Positions 9,098 through 17,790 of a stretch of 64,000 nt of DNA are shown piece after piece (position 1 is the first letter of the stretch; each line of letters begins with the position of its first letter). Where the stretch lies: NCBI RefSeq assembly GCF_003725735.1, contig NZ_RJTM01000093.1, positions 1 through 64,000 of the forward strand, in the 5' to 3' direction. This DNA is from Sinomicrobium pectinilyticum. GTDB lineage: Bacteria > Bacteroidota > Bacteroidia > Flavobacteriales > Flavobacteriaceae. The translations under genes were made by a program, and so were the position numbers. The notes under the pieces are model-generated. The model saw only the letters and a program-made list of their open reading frames with translations. It ran no database searches and was not told the origin of the DNA.

Positions 9098-9952
9098 ATG
9101 AACTATTATATCGTCATACCTGCCCATAACGAAGCTCAGTTTATATACCGCACCCTCCGGTCAATAGCGGGACAGACACTTTTACCCAAGAAGCTTATTG
9201 TCGTCAATGATAATTCCTCAGACGACACTCCTGTTATCGTCTCCGAATTTACCGCAAAGCATTCCTGGGCGAAGATGATAACAAATACCGCTGCATTGCC
9301 GGAGCATCTGCCGGGAGGTAAAGTGGTACGCGCCTTTTATAAAGGCCTGGAAACCCTAGACAACAATTATGACTTTATCGTAAAAATGGATGCTGACGTT
9401 ATACTTCCCCCCGATTATTTTGCCACCATCGCCGATGTATTCCGGAAAGATAATTCCGTAGGCATCGCCGGCGGTCTAATTTACATCGCGCAGGACAACA
9501 GGTGGGTCTATGAAGCCATTGCCGACAAAAATCACGTTCGCGGCCCGGTAAAAGCGTATTCCAGAACCTGTTTTGAGAAAATAGGCGGGTTAAAACCGGC
9601 TATCGGATGGGACACTGTCGATACCCTTCTTGCCCGGTTTCACGGTTTTAAAATACACACCATCCCAAACCTGAAAATAAGGCATCTCCGTCCTACCGGG
9701 GGTTCTTATACCAAAAAAGCCAGGCTCTTACAGGGCCAGGCCATGTATACCATGCGCTATGGCTTTCTTATAACTTTTATAGCATCGGCCAAAACGGCAT
9801 GGCGGCAGAAAAACATAACTGTTTTGAAACATAACCTGCAGGGATACTTGAAAGGTAAAAGGCAAAAAAAACCTTTCCTGGTCACGGAAGAAGAAGGAAA
9901 ATTTATCCGTAATCACCGGTGGCGGGGCATTCGGAAAAAGCTGGGAATCTGA
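9098..9952 (+). CDS. Glycosyltransferase family 2
   Basis: A GT-A fold glycosyltransferase of 284 residues. It begins YIVIPAHNEAQFI, has the nucleotide-binding NDNSSDDT, and the metal-binding motif appears as KMDADVILPP. There is no obvious membrane span, so it is probably a cytoplasmic enzyme using a nucleotide sugar. It lies 86 bases after the methyltransferase in the same direction and probably belongs to the same unit. Donor and acceptor cannot be read from sequence. Confidence 0.85.
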   Translation: MNYYIVIPAHNEAQFIYRTLRSIAGQTLLPKKLIVVNDNSSDDTPVIVSEFTAKHSWAKMITNTAALPEHLPGGKVVRAFYKGLETLDNNYDFIVKMDADVILPPDYFATIADVFRKDNSVGIAGGLIYIAQDNRWVYEAIADKNHVRGPVKAYSRTCFEKIGGLKPAIGWDTVDTLLARFHGFKIHTIPNLKIRHLRPTGGSYTKKARLLQGQAMYTMRYGFLITFIASAKTAWRQKNITVLKHNLQGYLKGKRQKKPFLVTEEEGKFIRNHRWRGIRKKLGI

Positions 9953-9996
9953 CTACCATGAGATATTGAAAAATCCGTTTGCAGATCACTCCCTGT

Positions 9997-10620
9997 CTAC
10001 AAAGGTAAATGGACCACCTTTTTTGTGTCGAAAAAATCTTCCCTGAAGTAGTCAGAAAGCCGGTATTCCGTCGCTTTCGGGAATGGTTTTAATTCTTCAC
10101 TGAGATCACCGCCCTTCAGGTATAAAATGCCGTTTTTAAGATCGTGCCGGTGTTCGCGGGAAGTTTTATTGTTCACCCATTTGACGAAATCGGGCATATT
10201 GGTCACCGCACGGCTTACCACAAAATCAAACTGCTCCTTGACCTTTTCCGCGCGGGTGTGCCCGGCCGTTACATTATCCAGTTCCAAAGCTTCCGCAACA
10301 GCCTGTACCACTTTTATTTTTTTGCCGATTGCATCCACCATGTAAAATTCGGTTTCCGGAAAGAGTATGGCCAGCGGTATACCGGGAAAACCTCCTCCCG
10401 TACCCACATCCAGTATCCTGCTCCCCGGATTGAAGGGTTGTATCCTGGCAATCCCCAGGGAATGCAATACATGCCGGGTGTATAACGCTCCGATATCCTT
10501 CCTGGAGATCACATTTATTCTGGCATTCCACTCGCTGTATAACGGTCCCAGCTGTTTAAACCGGTCCGCCTGTTCTTCCGAAAGGGCGGGAAAATATTTA
10601 AGGATGAGTTCGAAAGACAT
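9997..10620 (-). CDS. rsmG: 16S rRNA (guanine-N7)-methyltransferase RsmG
   Basis: Methylates N7 of a guanine in the 530 loop of 16S rRNA. The SAM motif is DVGTGGGFPGIPLA, with the family phrases YTRHVLHSL and VSRAVTNM. I start at the ATG at 10620 (MSFELILKYFPAL, 207 residues), which matches the family N-terminus. The frame can extend upstream to a TTG, but that adds residues unlike the family. It is convergent with the glycosyltransferase gene and divergent from the desaturase. Confidence 0.93.
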   Translation of the reverse strand: MSFELILKYFPALSEEQADRFKQLGPLYSEWNARINVISRKDIGALYTRHVLHSLGIARIQPFNPGSRILDVGTGGGFPGIPLAILFPETEFYMVDAIGKKIKVVQAVAEALELDNVTAGHTRAEKVKEQFDFVVSRAVTNMPDFVKWVNNKTSREHRHDLKNGILYLKGGDLSEELKPFPKATEYRLSDYFREDFFDTKKVVHLPL

Positions 10621-10671
10621 GGATTGTATTTTGCGCAAAAATAAGCAAAACTAAAATTTATAGCCTACACA

Positions 10672-10704
10672 TTTGCATCATCTCTGACGAATTGGTTATT
10701 TTTG
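10672..10704 (+). promoter_or_regulatory. Predicted promoter of the desaturase gene
   Basis: TTTG at 10672-10675 and TATTTTTG at 10697-10704 are separated by 21 bases and match both halves of the Bacteroidetes consensus. The implied leader of about 160 nt is long and contains two very short open frames. Confidence 0.6.
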
Positions 10705-10868
10705 AAACTTTGTAACGGATTGTTTTTAACCGGGATGAATGGTCAGGACAATTCTTAAAAGAGGAGAATACCTTCAATGAAATGTAGGATAACACCATCA
10801 AAAAATGAAAATGATAAACATTCTCAGAAGGCAGCTCCGAAGAACACTATTAAGCACAGATTATTTTA

Positions 10869-11972
10869 ATGGAAAACGAGACGCTTAGATTTTCAAGAAA
10901 GGATACCCAGAATTTTTTCAGGACACTGAACAAACGGGTTAATACCTATTTTAAAGAAAACAACATAAAAAGAACGGGAAACTGGAAGCTTTACCTGAAG
11001 ACCATTATTATGTTCTCCATCTTTCTCACTCCCTATTTCCTTATCCTTACCCTCGACATCAACCAATGGTTGCAGTTATTACTAACCGTGATTATAGGTA
11101 TTGGAATGGCAGGAGTAGGAATGAATGTAATGCACGATGGCAACCACGGTTCTTACTCGTCCAAGCCCTGGATAAACAACCTTATGGGGGCCAGCATCTA
11201 TATCCTGGCAGGCAATGTGTACAACTGGAGGGTACAGCATAATGTGCTGCACCATACCTATACAAATATTCACGGGCATGATGAGGACCTGGATGCCGGC
11301 AGGATCATCCGGTTTTCCGAACATGCCAAATGGCGCAGGTTTCACAGGTTCCAGCACTATTATTCCATATTTCTGTACGGACTGCTTACCATCAACTGGG
11401 CAATAACCACCGATGTACGGCAAATGCGGCGGTATTTAAAACGGAAACTGTCTTACGGAAAGCTCCAGAGCCCTGTAAAACAGTGGAGTGCGCTCATTAT
11501 CAGCAAACTCATTTACATTTCGTTGTGGATCGTACTCCCCATGCTTGTACTGGATATTGCCTGGTGGAAGATCCTCCTCGGCTTTTTTACCATGCATTAC
11601 ACAGCCGGACTTATTTTGAGTATCGTATTTCAACTGGCCCATATTGTCGAAGATACGGAGACCCTGATGCCGGACGAAACGGGTACCATGAAAAACACCT
11701 GGGCCATTCACCAGTTGTTTACTACCGCAAACTTCTCTACGAAGAACAAGATCGTCAACTGGTTTACCGGGGGGCTCAACCACCAGGTCGAACATCATAT
11801 TTTTCCCAGTATCAGCCATATACATTACACAAATATTGCCAAAATTGTTAAACAGACTGCCAGGGAATTTAATTTGCCTTATTATGAGTACGAATCTACC
11901 AGAAAAGCTATAATTTCGCATTTTAAACACCTGAAAGCATTGGGTGAAAAACCCGCATATATTTACAATTAA
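10869..11972 (+). CDS. Membrane fatty acid desaturase
   Basis: A di-iron acyl-lipid or acyl-CoA desaturase of 367 residues. All three histidine boxes are present: HDGNH at 89-93, HNVLHH at 124-129 and HQVEHH at 305-310. The Q-containing third box HQVEHH resembles front-end (delta-6 type) desaturases, although no cytochrome b5 domain is fused. Four or so membrane spans surround the boxes. It introduces a double bond into membrane acyl chains using O2. The aminotransferase gene starts 16 bases later. Confidence 0.9.
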   Translation: MENETLRFSRKDTQNFFRTLNKRVNTYFKENNIKRTGNWKLYLKTIIMFSIFLTPYFLILTLDINQWLQLLLTVIIGIGMAGVGMNVMHDGNHGSYSSKPWINNLMGASIYILAGNVYNWRVQHNVLHHTYTNIHGHDEDLDAGRIIRFSEHAKWRRFHRFQHYYSIFLYGLLTINWAITTDVRQMRRYLKRKLSYGKLQSPVKQWSALIISKLIYISLWIVLPMLVLDIAWWKILLGFFTMHYTAGLILSIVFQLAHIVEDTETLMPDETGTMKNTWAIHQLFTTANFSTKNKIVNWFTGGLNHQVEHHIFPSISHIHYTNIAKIVKQTAREFNLPYYEYESTRKAIISHFKHLKALGEKPAYIYN

Positions 11973-11987
11973 GAACTCATACAACAG

Positions 11988-13190
11988 ATGGAACAACAAC
12001 TTATGGAACAAAAGCTATCTGAAAGGATCCTGAACATGTCTACTTCCGCGACACTGGCCATGGCAGCTAAAGCCCGGGAACTCAGAGCAGAAGGAAAGGA
12101 TATCATCGGACTGAGCCTGGGGGAACCCGACTTCAATACTCCCGATTTTATAAAGGAAGCCGCAATACAGGCCATTAACGATAACTACAACAGTTATTCG
12201 CCGGTGGACGGCTATGCCGATCTGAAGGATGCGATTATTACTAAATTCAAACGCGATAATAATCTTACGTATAAACCCGACCAGATCGTAGTTTCTACCG
12301 GGGCAAAACAATCGCTGGCCAATATAGCACTGGTAATGATCGACCCGGGCGACGAAGTTATACTTCCTGCTCCTTACTGGGTGAGTTATTCCGATATCGT
12401 AAAGATCGCAGAAGGTGTTCCGGTTGAAGTTCCTACTTCCATAGAGAACGATTTTAAAATGACCCCGGAACAGCTGGAAGCCGCCATTACACCGAAAACC
12501 AAAATGTTGTGGTACAGCTCTCCATGTAACCCTAGTGGTTCCGTGTACAGCCGGGAAGAACTGGAGGCACTGGCGGAAGTTCTGAGAAAGCACCCGCAGA
12601 TATATGTGGTATCTGATGAGATATACGAGCACATCAATTTTGCAGGTGGCCACATAAGCATGGCAGCCATAGAGGGTATGTACGACAGGACGGTTACCGT
12701 GAACGGTGTATCCAAAGCTTTCGCCATGACCGGGTGGCGTATCGGGTATATCGGGGCACCTTCGTGGATTGCCCGTGCCTGCAACAAAATGCAGGGACAG
12801 ATAACCAGCGGTGCCAACTGTATAGCACAGAGAGCCACCATTACCGCACTGGAAGCACCGGTAAGCAAGATACAGTACATGATCGATGAATTCCATAAGA
12901 GAAGGGACCTTGTACTGCAACTTCTCAGCGAGATTGACGGATTCCAGGTTAACGTACCCGAAGGAGCCTTCTATGTTTTCCCTAACATTTCCGCCTTCTT
13001 CGGAAAAACCTTGAAGGGAAAAAAGATAGAAAATGCTTCCGACTTCTCCCTCTACCTGCTGGAAGAAGCTAATGTTGCCACCGTAACGGGCGAAGCTTTC
13101 GGAAACCCCAACTGCATCCGTATATCCTACGCAGCTTCCGAAGAGGAACTCAAAGAAGCACTGAAGAGAATAAAAGAGGCCCTGGTATAA
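11988..13190 (+). CDS. PLP-dependent aminotransferase (aspartate aminotransferase type)
   Basis: A fold-type I, class I/II aminotransferase of 400 residues. The PLP lysine is K243 in NGVSKAFAMTGWRIGY. SSPCNPSG holds the pyridoxal-contacting asparagine and VSDEIYEHI the aspartate. It is most like the AspC subgroup found in Bacteroidetes and thermophiles and probably makes aspartate from oxaloacetate. A second ATG at 12003 (MEQKLSERIL) is as likely a start. It may be cotranscribed with the desaturase, and a terminator follows. Confidence 0.88.
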   Translation: MEQQLMEQKLSERILNMSTSATLAMAAKARELRAEGKDIIGLSLGEPDFNTPDFIKEAAIQAINDNYNSYSPVDGYADLKDAIITKFKRDNNLTYKPDQIVVSTGAKQSLANIALVMIDPGDEVILPAPYWVSYSDIVKIAEGVPVEVPTSIENDFKMTPEQLEAAITPKTKMLWYSSPCNPSGSVYSREELEALAEVLRKHPQIYVVSDEIYEHINFAGGHISMAAIEGMYDRTVTVNGVSKAFAMTGWRIGYIGAPSWIARACNKMQGQITSGANCIAQRATITALEAPVSKIQYMIDEFHKRRDLVLQLLSEIDGFQVNVPEGAFYVFPNISAFFGKTLKGKKIENASDFSLYLLEEANVATVTGEAFGNPNCIRISYAASEEELKEALKRIKEALV

Positions 13191-13214
13191 CTCCCGGGAC
13201 CTGACATTTTTATA

Positions 13215-13255
13215 AAAAAGCCACGGATCAATCGTTAGATTCGTGGCTTTTTTAT
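13215..13255 (+). terminator. Intrinsic terminator after the aminotransferase gene
   Basis: AAAAAGCCACG at 13215-13225 pairs with CGTGGCTTTTT at 13242-13252, followed by further T residues. The 16-base spacer may pair internally. Confidence 0.85.
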
Positions 13256-13334
13256 TTTCCGCCTGCAACCCGATATGATATTTCAGGCGAAAAATTGCGC
13301 TTCTGCTTCATATCCATCCTAACTCCGGGCCACA

Positions 13335-13376
13335 CTTCCAACTTCGTACTTCTAACTTCGTACTTCTAACTTTGAA
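13335..13376. repeat. Six-unit heptamer repeat
   Basis: Six consecutive 7-base units run CTTCCAA, CTTCGTA, CTTCTAA, CTTCGTA, CTTCTAA, CTTTGAA. The array ends four bases before the -7 box of ubiE, so it occupies the -33 region of that promoter. A second six-unit heptamer array lies at 15515-15556. Confidence 0.7.
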
Positions 13377-13379
13377 TCG

Positions 13380-13387
13380 TATCTTTG
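13380..13387 (+). promoter_or_regulatory. ubiE-porT promoter -7 box
   Basis: TATCTTTG fits TAnnTTTG exactly and lies 16 bases before the ubiE ATG, which would leave a leader of only about 10 nt. Confidence 0.5.
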
Positions 13388-13403
13388 TCAAAAATTTTTT
13401 TTG

Positions 13404-14132
13404 ATGTCAGAAAATGTTACCCCCTATAAAGATTCCAAACTGGGAAAAAAGGAGCAGGTTACTAAAATGTTCGATACTATTTCCGGGAAATATGACGGAC
13501 TGAACAGGGTTATTTCTTTCGGTATTGATATAAAATGGCGAAAAAAAGTAGTGCAGATCGTTAAAGATATCCGGCCGGAAACTGTTCTGGATATAGCGAC
13601 AGGAACGGGAGACCTTGCCATTAACCTTGCACAGACGGGGGCCGGGAAGATCGTGGGCCTGGATATATCTTCGGGCATGCTGGAAGTAGGGAAACGAAAA
13701 GTTGCGGAAAAAAAACTTGACGACACCATTGAAATGGTTCTTGGCGACAGCGAAAACCTTCCGTTTGAAGATAATTCATTTGATGCCGTAACCGTAGCCT
13801 TTGGCGTAAGGAATTTCGAAACCCTGGAAAAAGGCCTTGCTGAAATTTTAAGGGTGCTGAGGCCGGGTGGTTGTTTTGTGATCCTCGAAACCTCCGTCCC
13901 TACAAAAACTCCTTATAAACAGGGCTATAACCTCTACACCAGGCACATTCTGCCGCTTATCGGGAAGATCTTTTCCAAGGACCGCTCCGCCTATGCTTAC
14001 CTGTCCGAATCTGCCTCGGTTTTCCCTCATGGAGAAAAACTGAACAATATTTTGGCAAAAATCGGGTTTATAAAGGTAAAACACCATCCCCAAACGCTTG
14101 GGGTAGCTACCATATACGTAGCATCTAAATAA
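13404..14132 (+). CDS. ubiE: Demethylmenaquinone methyltransferase
   Basis: UbiE/MenG performs the last step of menaquinone synthesis, the C-methylation of demethylmenaquinone with SAM. The 242-residue protein has the family signature YDGLNRVISFGIDIKWR, motif I DIATGTGDLA and RVLRPGGCFVILE. ATG at 13404 is chosen; the TTG just before it only adds one codon. porT follows 41 bases later, a gene order common in Flavobacteriia. Confidence 0.95.
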   Translation: MSENVTPYKDSKLGKKEQVTKMFDTISGKYDGLNRVISFGIDIKWRKKVVQIVKDIRPETVLDIATGTGDLAINLAQTGAGKIVGLDISSGMLEVGKRKVAEKKLDDTIEMVLGDSENLPFEDNSFDAVTVAFGVRNFETLEKGLAEILRVLRPGGCFVILETSVPTKTPYKQGYNLYTRHILPLIGKIFSKDRSAYAYLSESASVFPHGEKLNNILAKIGFIKVKHHPQTLGVATIYVASK

Positions 14133-14173
14133 AAAGTCATGTTATACCATAGCAACCCGGAAACTTTAACCGT

Positions 14174-14902
14174 ATGAACAAGACTCTACTTTGTGCCCTG
14201 GCGCTGACCCTGTGCAGCTATAGTGCTTTTTCCCAGTTTAACGAAAACCCGATCATAAACCTGGAGAATTTCGATAAACAACCACTCCACTGGGGATATT
14301 TCCTGGGTGTTAATCAATACGATTTTAAATTCGATTATAACCGGTACGACTCACAGCAGGATCTCAGGGACGTACAGGTGAACAAGACCATAGGTTTCAA
14401 TGTAGGGCTCATAGGAGACCTTCGTATAAATGACTATATGAACCTCCGCCTGGAACCCGGATTGTACTACACCCAGAGGGACCTTTATTTTCCCGGGTTT
14501 TATAACACAGACGGCACTTTTAATGAAGCAGACGGCCTCCGGGAGGTAAAATCCACGTATATCCATGTCCCTTTACTCCTGAAAGTGGGTACCAAACGTA
14601 TGGGGAACATCAAGCCTTATATCGTCGGTGGGTTTTCCTCTTCCATGAACCTGGGGAGCAATGAAAGCAGCAGGGAAGATAACCGGGAGGGCAAGTTCCG
14701 GATGAAAAAGCAGGCATATTACTATGAAATAGGGTTCGGGGTTGATTTTTACCTGTATTACTTTAAATTCTCCCCTTCCATTCGCGGTGTTTTCGCCCTT
14801 AGTGATGAACTGAAACCTGACGACAACCCGGCAAGCCCCTGGACAGGAAATATTAACAATATGTACAGCCGCGCCATATTTATCAACCTTACTTTTGAGT
14901 AA
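14174..14902 (+). CDS. porT: PorT family outer-membrane beta-barrel protein
   Basis: A 242-residue protein with a signal peptide (cleavage likely after YSAFSQ) and alternating beta strands ending in an aromatic-rich C-terminus (NLTFE). N-terminal sequence, length and the position behind ubiE match PorT/SprT of the type IX secretion system, which exports proteins through the outer membrane and supports gliding in this phylum. Its stop overlaps the convergent RNA ligase-like gene by 14 bases. Confidence 0.88.
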   Translation: MNKTLLCALALTLCSYSAFSQFNENPIINLENFDKQPLHWGYFLGVNQYDFKFDYNRYDSQQDLRDVQVNKTIGFNVGLIGDLRINDYMNLRLEPGLYYTQRDLYFPGFYNTDGTFNEADGLREVKSTYIHVPLLLKVGTKRMGNIKPYIVGGFSSSMNLGSNESSREDNREGKFRMKKQAYYYEIGFGVDFYLYYFKFSPSIRGVFALSDELKPDDNPASPWTGNINNMYSRAIFINLTFE

Positions 14903-15437
14903 AGCCAAATTCCTTATAGATATCCCAGAACCTGCCATTGTGCTTTAACAGGCATATGCCCGAGGCAGTAAAAGAAGCTTTAAGTTCACGCGACTCATAT
15001 TCGGGCCATATCCGGTCATACAGATCCTCGGAAAGGTCGCGTGTGGCAATGGTCATATGCGGATGGAATTTATGCGATAGTTCCTTCTCCGTAAATTTCA
15101 GTCTGTCCGACAGTACAATCCGTAAGCTTTCGCAAAGCTGCTTTATCGGTTCATGGTTATTCACCTTTACAAAAATAACCCTTGGCGGAAAGCTGTCAAA
15201 TCCAGACAAATCCACCTGGAAAGATAATTGTTCCCGGGCGAATTCTTCCAGGACCTCCGATATGGCCGTTTCTTCGGCCTGATCTCTGCGAAATGGCATC
15301 TGTAGTGTAATATGCGCAGGAGATTTCAATGCGTGCTTCACTCCGAACCTCTCCTTCAGTTCTTCTTTCAGGTCCCTGACACGCTCACGGATATCCGATG
15401 AGGGAACCATAGCGATGAAATACAGTTTCTGGTCCAT
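14889..15437 (-). CDS. 2'-5' RNA ligase family protein
   Basis: A 2H phosphoesterase superfamily protein of 182 residues with both catalytic HxT motifs, HITL and HPHMTI, about 90 residues apart. Members act on 2'-5' or cyclic phosphodiesters of RNA; the physiological substrate is generally unknown. The start is the ATG at 15437 (MDQKLYFIAM). A longer TTG-initiated frame to 15488 lacks family likeness. Confidence 0.82.
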   Translation of the reverse strand: MDQKLYFIAMVPSSDIRERVRDLKEELKERFGVKHALKSPAHITLQMPFRRDQAEETAISEVLEEFAREQLSFQVDLSGFDSFPPRVIFVKVNNHEPIKQLCESLRIVLSDRLKFTEKELSHKFHPHMTIATRDLSEDLYDRIWPEYESRELKASFTASGICLLKHNGRFWDIYKEFGFTQK

Positions 15438-15514
15438 AGGATAAAAATACGTATTTATTATCGCCCTTTTTATTTCCTGCTCCCTCAAGGCGGATGAAAA
15501 GTTGGGGAATTGAG

Positions 15515-15556
15515 GGGTTCAGAGTTCAGGGTTCAGAGTCCGGGGTTCGGGGTTAA
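15515..15556. repeat. Six-unit heptamer repeat at the island edge
   Basis: Six consecutive 7-base units: GGGTTCA, GAGTTCA, GGGTTCA, GAGTCCG, GGGTTCG, GGGTTAA. It is non-coding and lies just left of the point where the sequence turns AT-rich. Confidence 0.7.
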
Positions 15557-15634
15557 AATGTGATTTGTGCCATTATTACCGTAATCCAGTCAACTTCATA
15601 ACCCCCAGTATTCGTCAATTTGCACCAAAAAAAT

Positions 15635-15934
15635 ATGGTGATACGTTTTATTTTTATTGCACTGTCTTTTCTAAGCTTTCATTCTTTATTAGCTCAACAA
15701 CTTGCCGGGAAAATTATTGATGCCGGTGGTCACCTGTGATTACTACTACTGTCCAGGTTGAGAATACCAATCGGGCAGCCGTAACTGATAAAAACGGTAA
15801 GTTCAAGAGTAGAAAAGGAAGTCTCAAAGCGAAGAGTAAATATATTCTTCAAACTAAGACAAGATGAGTTTATTGCTTTTGCAGATGGAAAAAACAAAGT
15901 TCAAGTTGCAAAAAATATTGAAGGCCAAGAATAA
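15635..15934 (+). pseudogene. Relic of a secreted carboxypeptidase-regulatory-domain protein
   Basis: ATG at 15635 opens a signal peptide (IALSFLSFHSLLAQQ) and the domain start LAGKIIDAGGH, then hits TGA at 15737. A one-base shift restores PVITTTVQVENTNRAAVTD followed by KNGKF, the expected continuation of a CarboxypepD_reg-like domain. That frame stops at about 15867, and another shift restores DEFIAFADGKNKV to a TAA at 15934. At least two frameshifts and a short length show that the gene is dead. Confidence 0.6.
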
Positions 15935-16122
15935 TCATTCGTCAAAATTTTCGTTATCTAATCCAAAAATGAATCTGAAAAATGTGTATAATAGTTCAGG
16001 AAAATGGATTGGCGATTAGGCTTGTGATGGAATGTTAAATTTTGATTTTTAAAAAAAATTCAATCGATTTTAGTTTCTCTTTGAATTATTTTAGCCACTT
16101 TAGAGAAAGTGTTCCGTTATTT

Positions 16123-17139
16123 ATGTTACAAATAATTCAAATAATCGCCCTTATTCAGGGCTTGTTTCTTTTAAGTGTTCTGCTCGTTAAACAAGAAAGT
16201 TACAAGCGGGTAAATTTCTTACTGCTTCTAGGGTCAATTATTGCATTGCTTTTGAACATTGTCGGAGATGATGATTTTAACCTGTTTTTTTCTAATGCTA
16301 ATTGGTATTTTTTCCAATCTCCATTAATCATTACACTGTTCTTTTTACTTATAAAGTATCACAATTCTAAACAAGATAAATTTCAATTTAGAGATCTTCT
16401 TTATTTTATTCCGTATTTGTTTTTTATTACGCTTCAAATCGTAGAAGACGTTAACGGCTTAGTGGAGAACATATGGTTAATAACAGGAGAAGTTCTGACA
16501 GGCGTAACGCTATTGGTTTATTTAGGTTATACCATCTATGATATCATCAAAAACAAAAAGGAAAGATGGATGCTGTTTTTTATAGTGCCTTATGCTTTAT
16601 TGAACTTAATAGACGAAATTTCATTTATTATAACAAATAACCATGATTATTTCCCCTTCCTGGAAACCTATGGCATTATTGGATTATCAGCAATACTTCT
16701 CTACATAATTTTATTTAAGCTTGTTGTATCACCAAAATCTATACTACCAAAGGCTGATACCAAGGCTTATAAAACTTCAAGTCTTAGTAAATCCAAAGCA
16801 GAGGTATATAAAAGGGAGTTTTTAAGGCTCATGGATAAAGAGAAGCTTTTTACTAATAGCAATATAACGGTTAACCAAGTAGCTCAAAAGATGGGTATTC
16901 CAAGACAGTACTTATCTGAAGTCTTGAATGTGTACTTAAAATCCAATTTTCAGGACTACATGAACAAGTACAGGGCTGAAGAATTTGTAGAATGTCTCAA
17001 GGATGACAAGTTCAAGAATTATTCTATTATGGGCATTGCCAACGAAGTTGGTTTCAAATCCAAGTCCTCTTTCAACACTACCTTTAAAAAAATATACGGG
17101 GTTACCCCTAGTGAGTTTAAAAAGGCTTACCTTCAGTAG
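16123..17139 (+). CDS. AraC-type regulator with membrane-spanning sensor half
   Basis: The N-terminal 210 or so residues contain six or seven hydrophobic segments with short loops. The C-terminal 100 residues are an AraC/XylS DNA-binding domain with two helix-turn-helix units, including VAQKMGIPRQYLSEVLN and IANEVGFKSKSSFNTTFKK, ending YGVTPSEFKKAY. This layout suggests a membrane-bound sensor that regulates directly. ATG at 16123 (MLQIIQIIALIQG) is chosen over an upstream TTG. The nearest downstream system is the ECF/FecR/TonB group, but the long gap leaves the target open. Confidence 0.8.
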   Translation: MLQIIQIIALIQGLFLLSVLLVKQESYKRVNFLLLLGSIIALLLNIVGDDDFNLFFSNANWYFFQSPLIITLFFLLIKYHNSKQDKFQFRDLLYFIPYLFFITLQIVEDVNGLVENIWLITGEVLTGVTLLVYLGYTIYDIIKNKKERWMLFFIVPYALLNLIDEISFIITNNHDYFPFLETYGIIGLSAILLYIILFKLVVSPKSILPKADTKAYKTSSLSKSKAEVYKREFLRLMDKEKLFTNSNITVNQVAQKMGIPRQYLSEVLNVYLKSNFQDYMNKYRAEEFVECLKDDKFKNYSIMGIANEVGFKSKSSFNTTFKKIYGVTPSEFKKAYLQ

Positions 17140-17186
17140 TTTAGAAATGACCTTTTCTCCTTATTCTTCATAGAAGAATTACGTTC

Positions 17187-17627
17187 CAAATCCGCTTTCA
17201 GAAAACCTCTTAGAAATTAAGGAAGCCTTCACTTTTCTGATGAAAACCGGATTATTTCCTTAAATACAATTGCCAAATATTGATATTATGGCAGTATTTA
17301 TTAGGGCTATTTGGAATCGATAGCCTCAAATAGTATTGCCCAATCTGCAACGGTTTTTTTGGATTACCAGAGTTTTTAAGCTTAAACTGACAAATCCTCA
17401 CACCTCTAAAAACGAAAAAAAAGCCACAAATTCTACAGTTGGCGGCTTTCTAAGTTGCATATTCCGCTGAAAACGGACAGGTGTTCCGTTTTCAGCGGAA
17501 TATGCATTCTAAGTGCGAGAAGCGCATTTAGAACCTTTGAAAACTATACAATCAATATAATTTAACGATCTAATATTCAGAATATTAAAATCACTCTTGC
17601 AACAAACAGGTACTGAAAGCGGATTTG
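17187..17627. repeat. 441-base element with 15-bp terminal inverted repeats
   Basis: CAAATCCGCTTTCAG at 17187-17201 is exactly matched by CTGAAAGCGGATTTG at 17613-17627. The interior has no open frame and includes a perfect 22-bp hairpin at 17456-17506. Non-coding, AT-rich, bounded by inverted repeats and located in an island, it resembles a miniature inverted-repeat element. A clear target-site duplication is not seen. Confidence 0.45.
17456..17506. repeat. Perfect 22-bp hairpin with 7-base loop
   Basis: TGCATATTCCGCTGAAAACG plus GA (17456-17477) is perfectly complementary to 17485-17506 around the loop CAGGTGT. The 8-base direct repeat TTCTAAGT flanks it at 17448-17455 and 17507-17514. There is no T-run, so a simple terminator is unlikely. 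It could be two insertion-sequence ends fused head to head, or a structured recombination or processing site. Confidence 0.7.
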
Positions 17628-17790
17628 AAACCTACTTCATTCTGATCTCAATGGAGGCAAGTCTAATTTTACCCCGGTTGAATGAAACAATTAAGAATTT
17701 CTAGTAATTATGACAAAATCGGATGGTGAATGAAGACAAGTTATATATTCAAAATATTAAATAGGAGTCTAAGCGTTCACCTCTAAAAAC

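Noticed and set aside
12015-13268. A 417-codon open frame antisense to the aminotransferase gene
   Set aside because: It is a shadow frame produced by codon bias of the real gene. Its product is low in family likeness, and the + strand protein has all catalytic residues.
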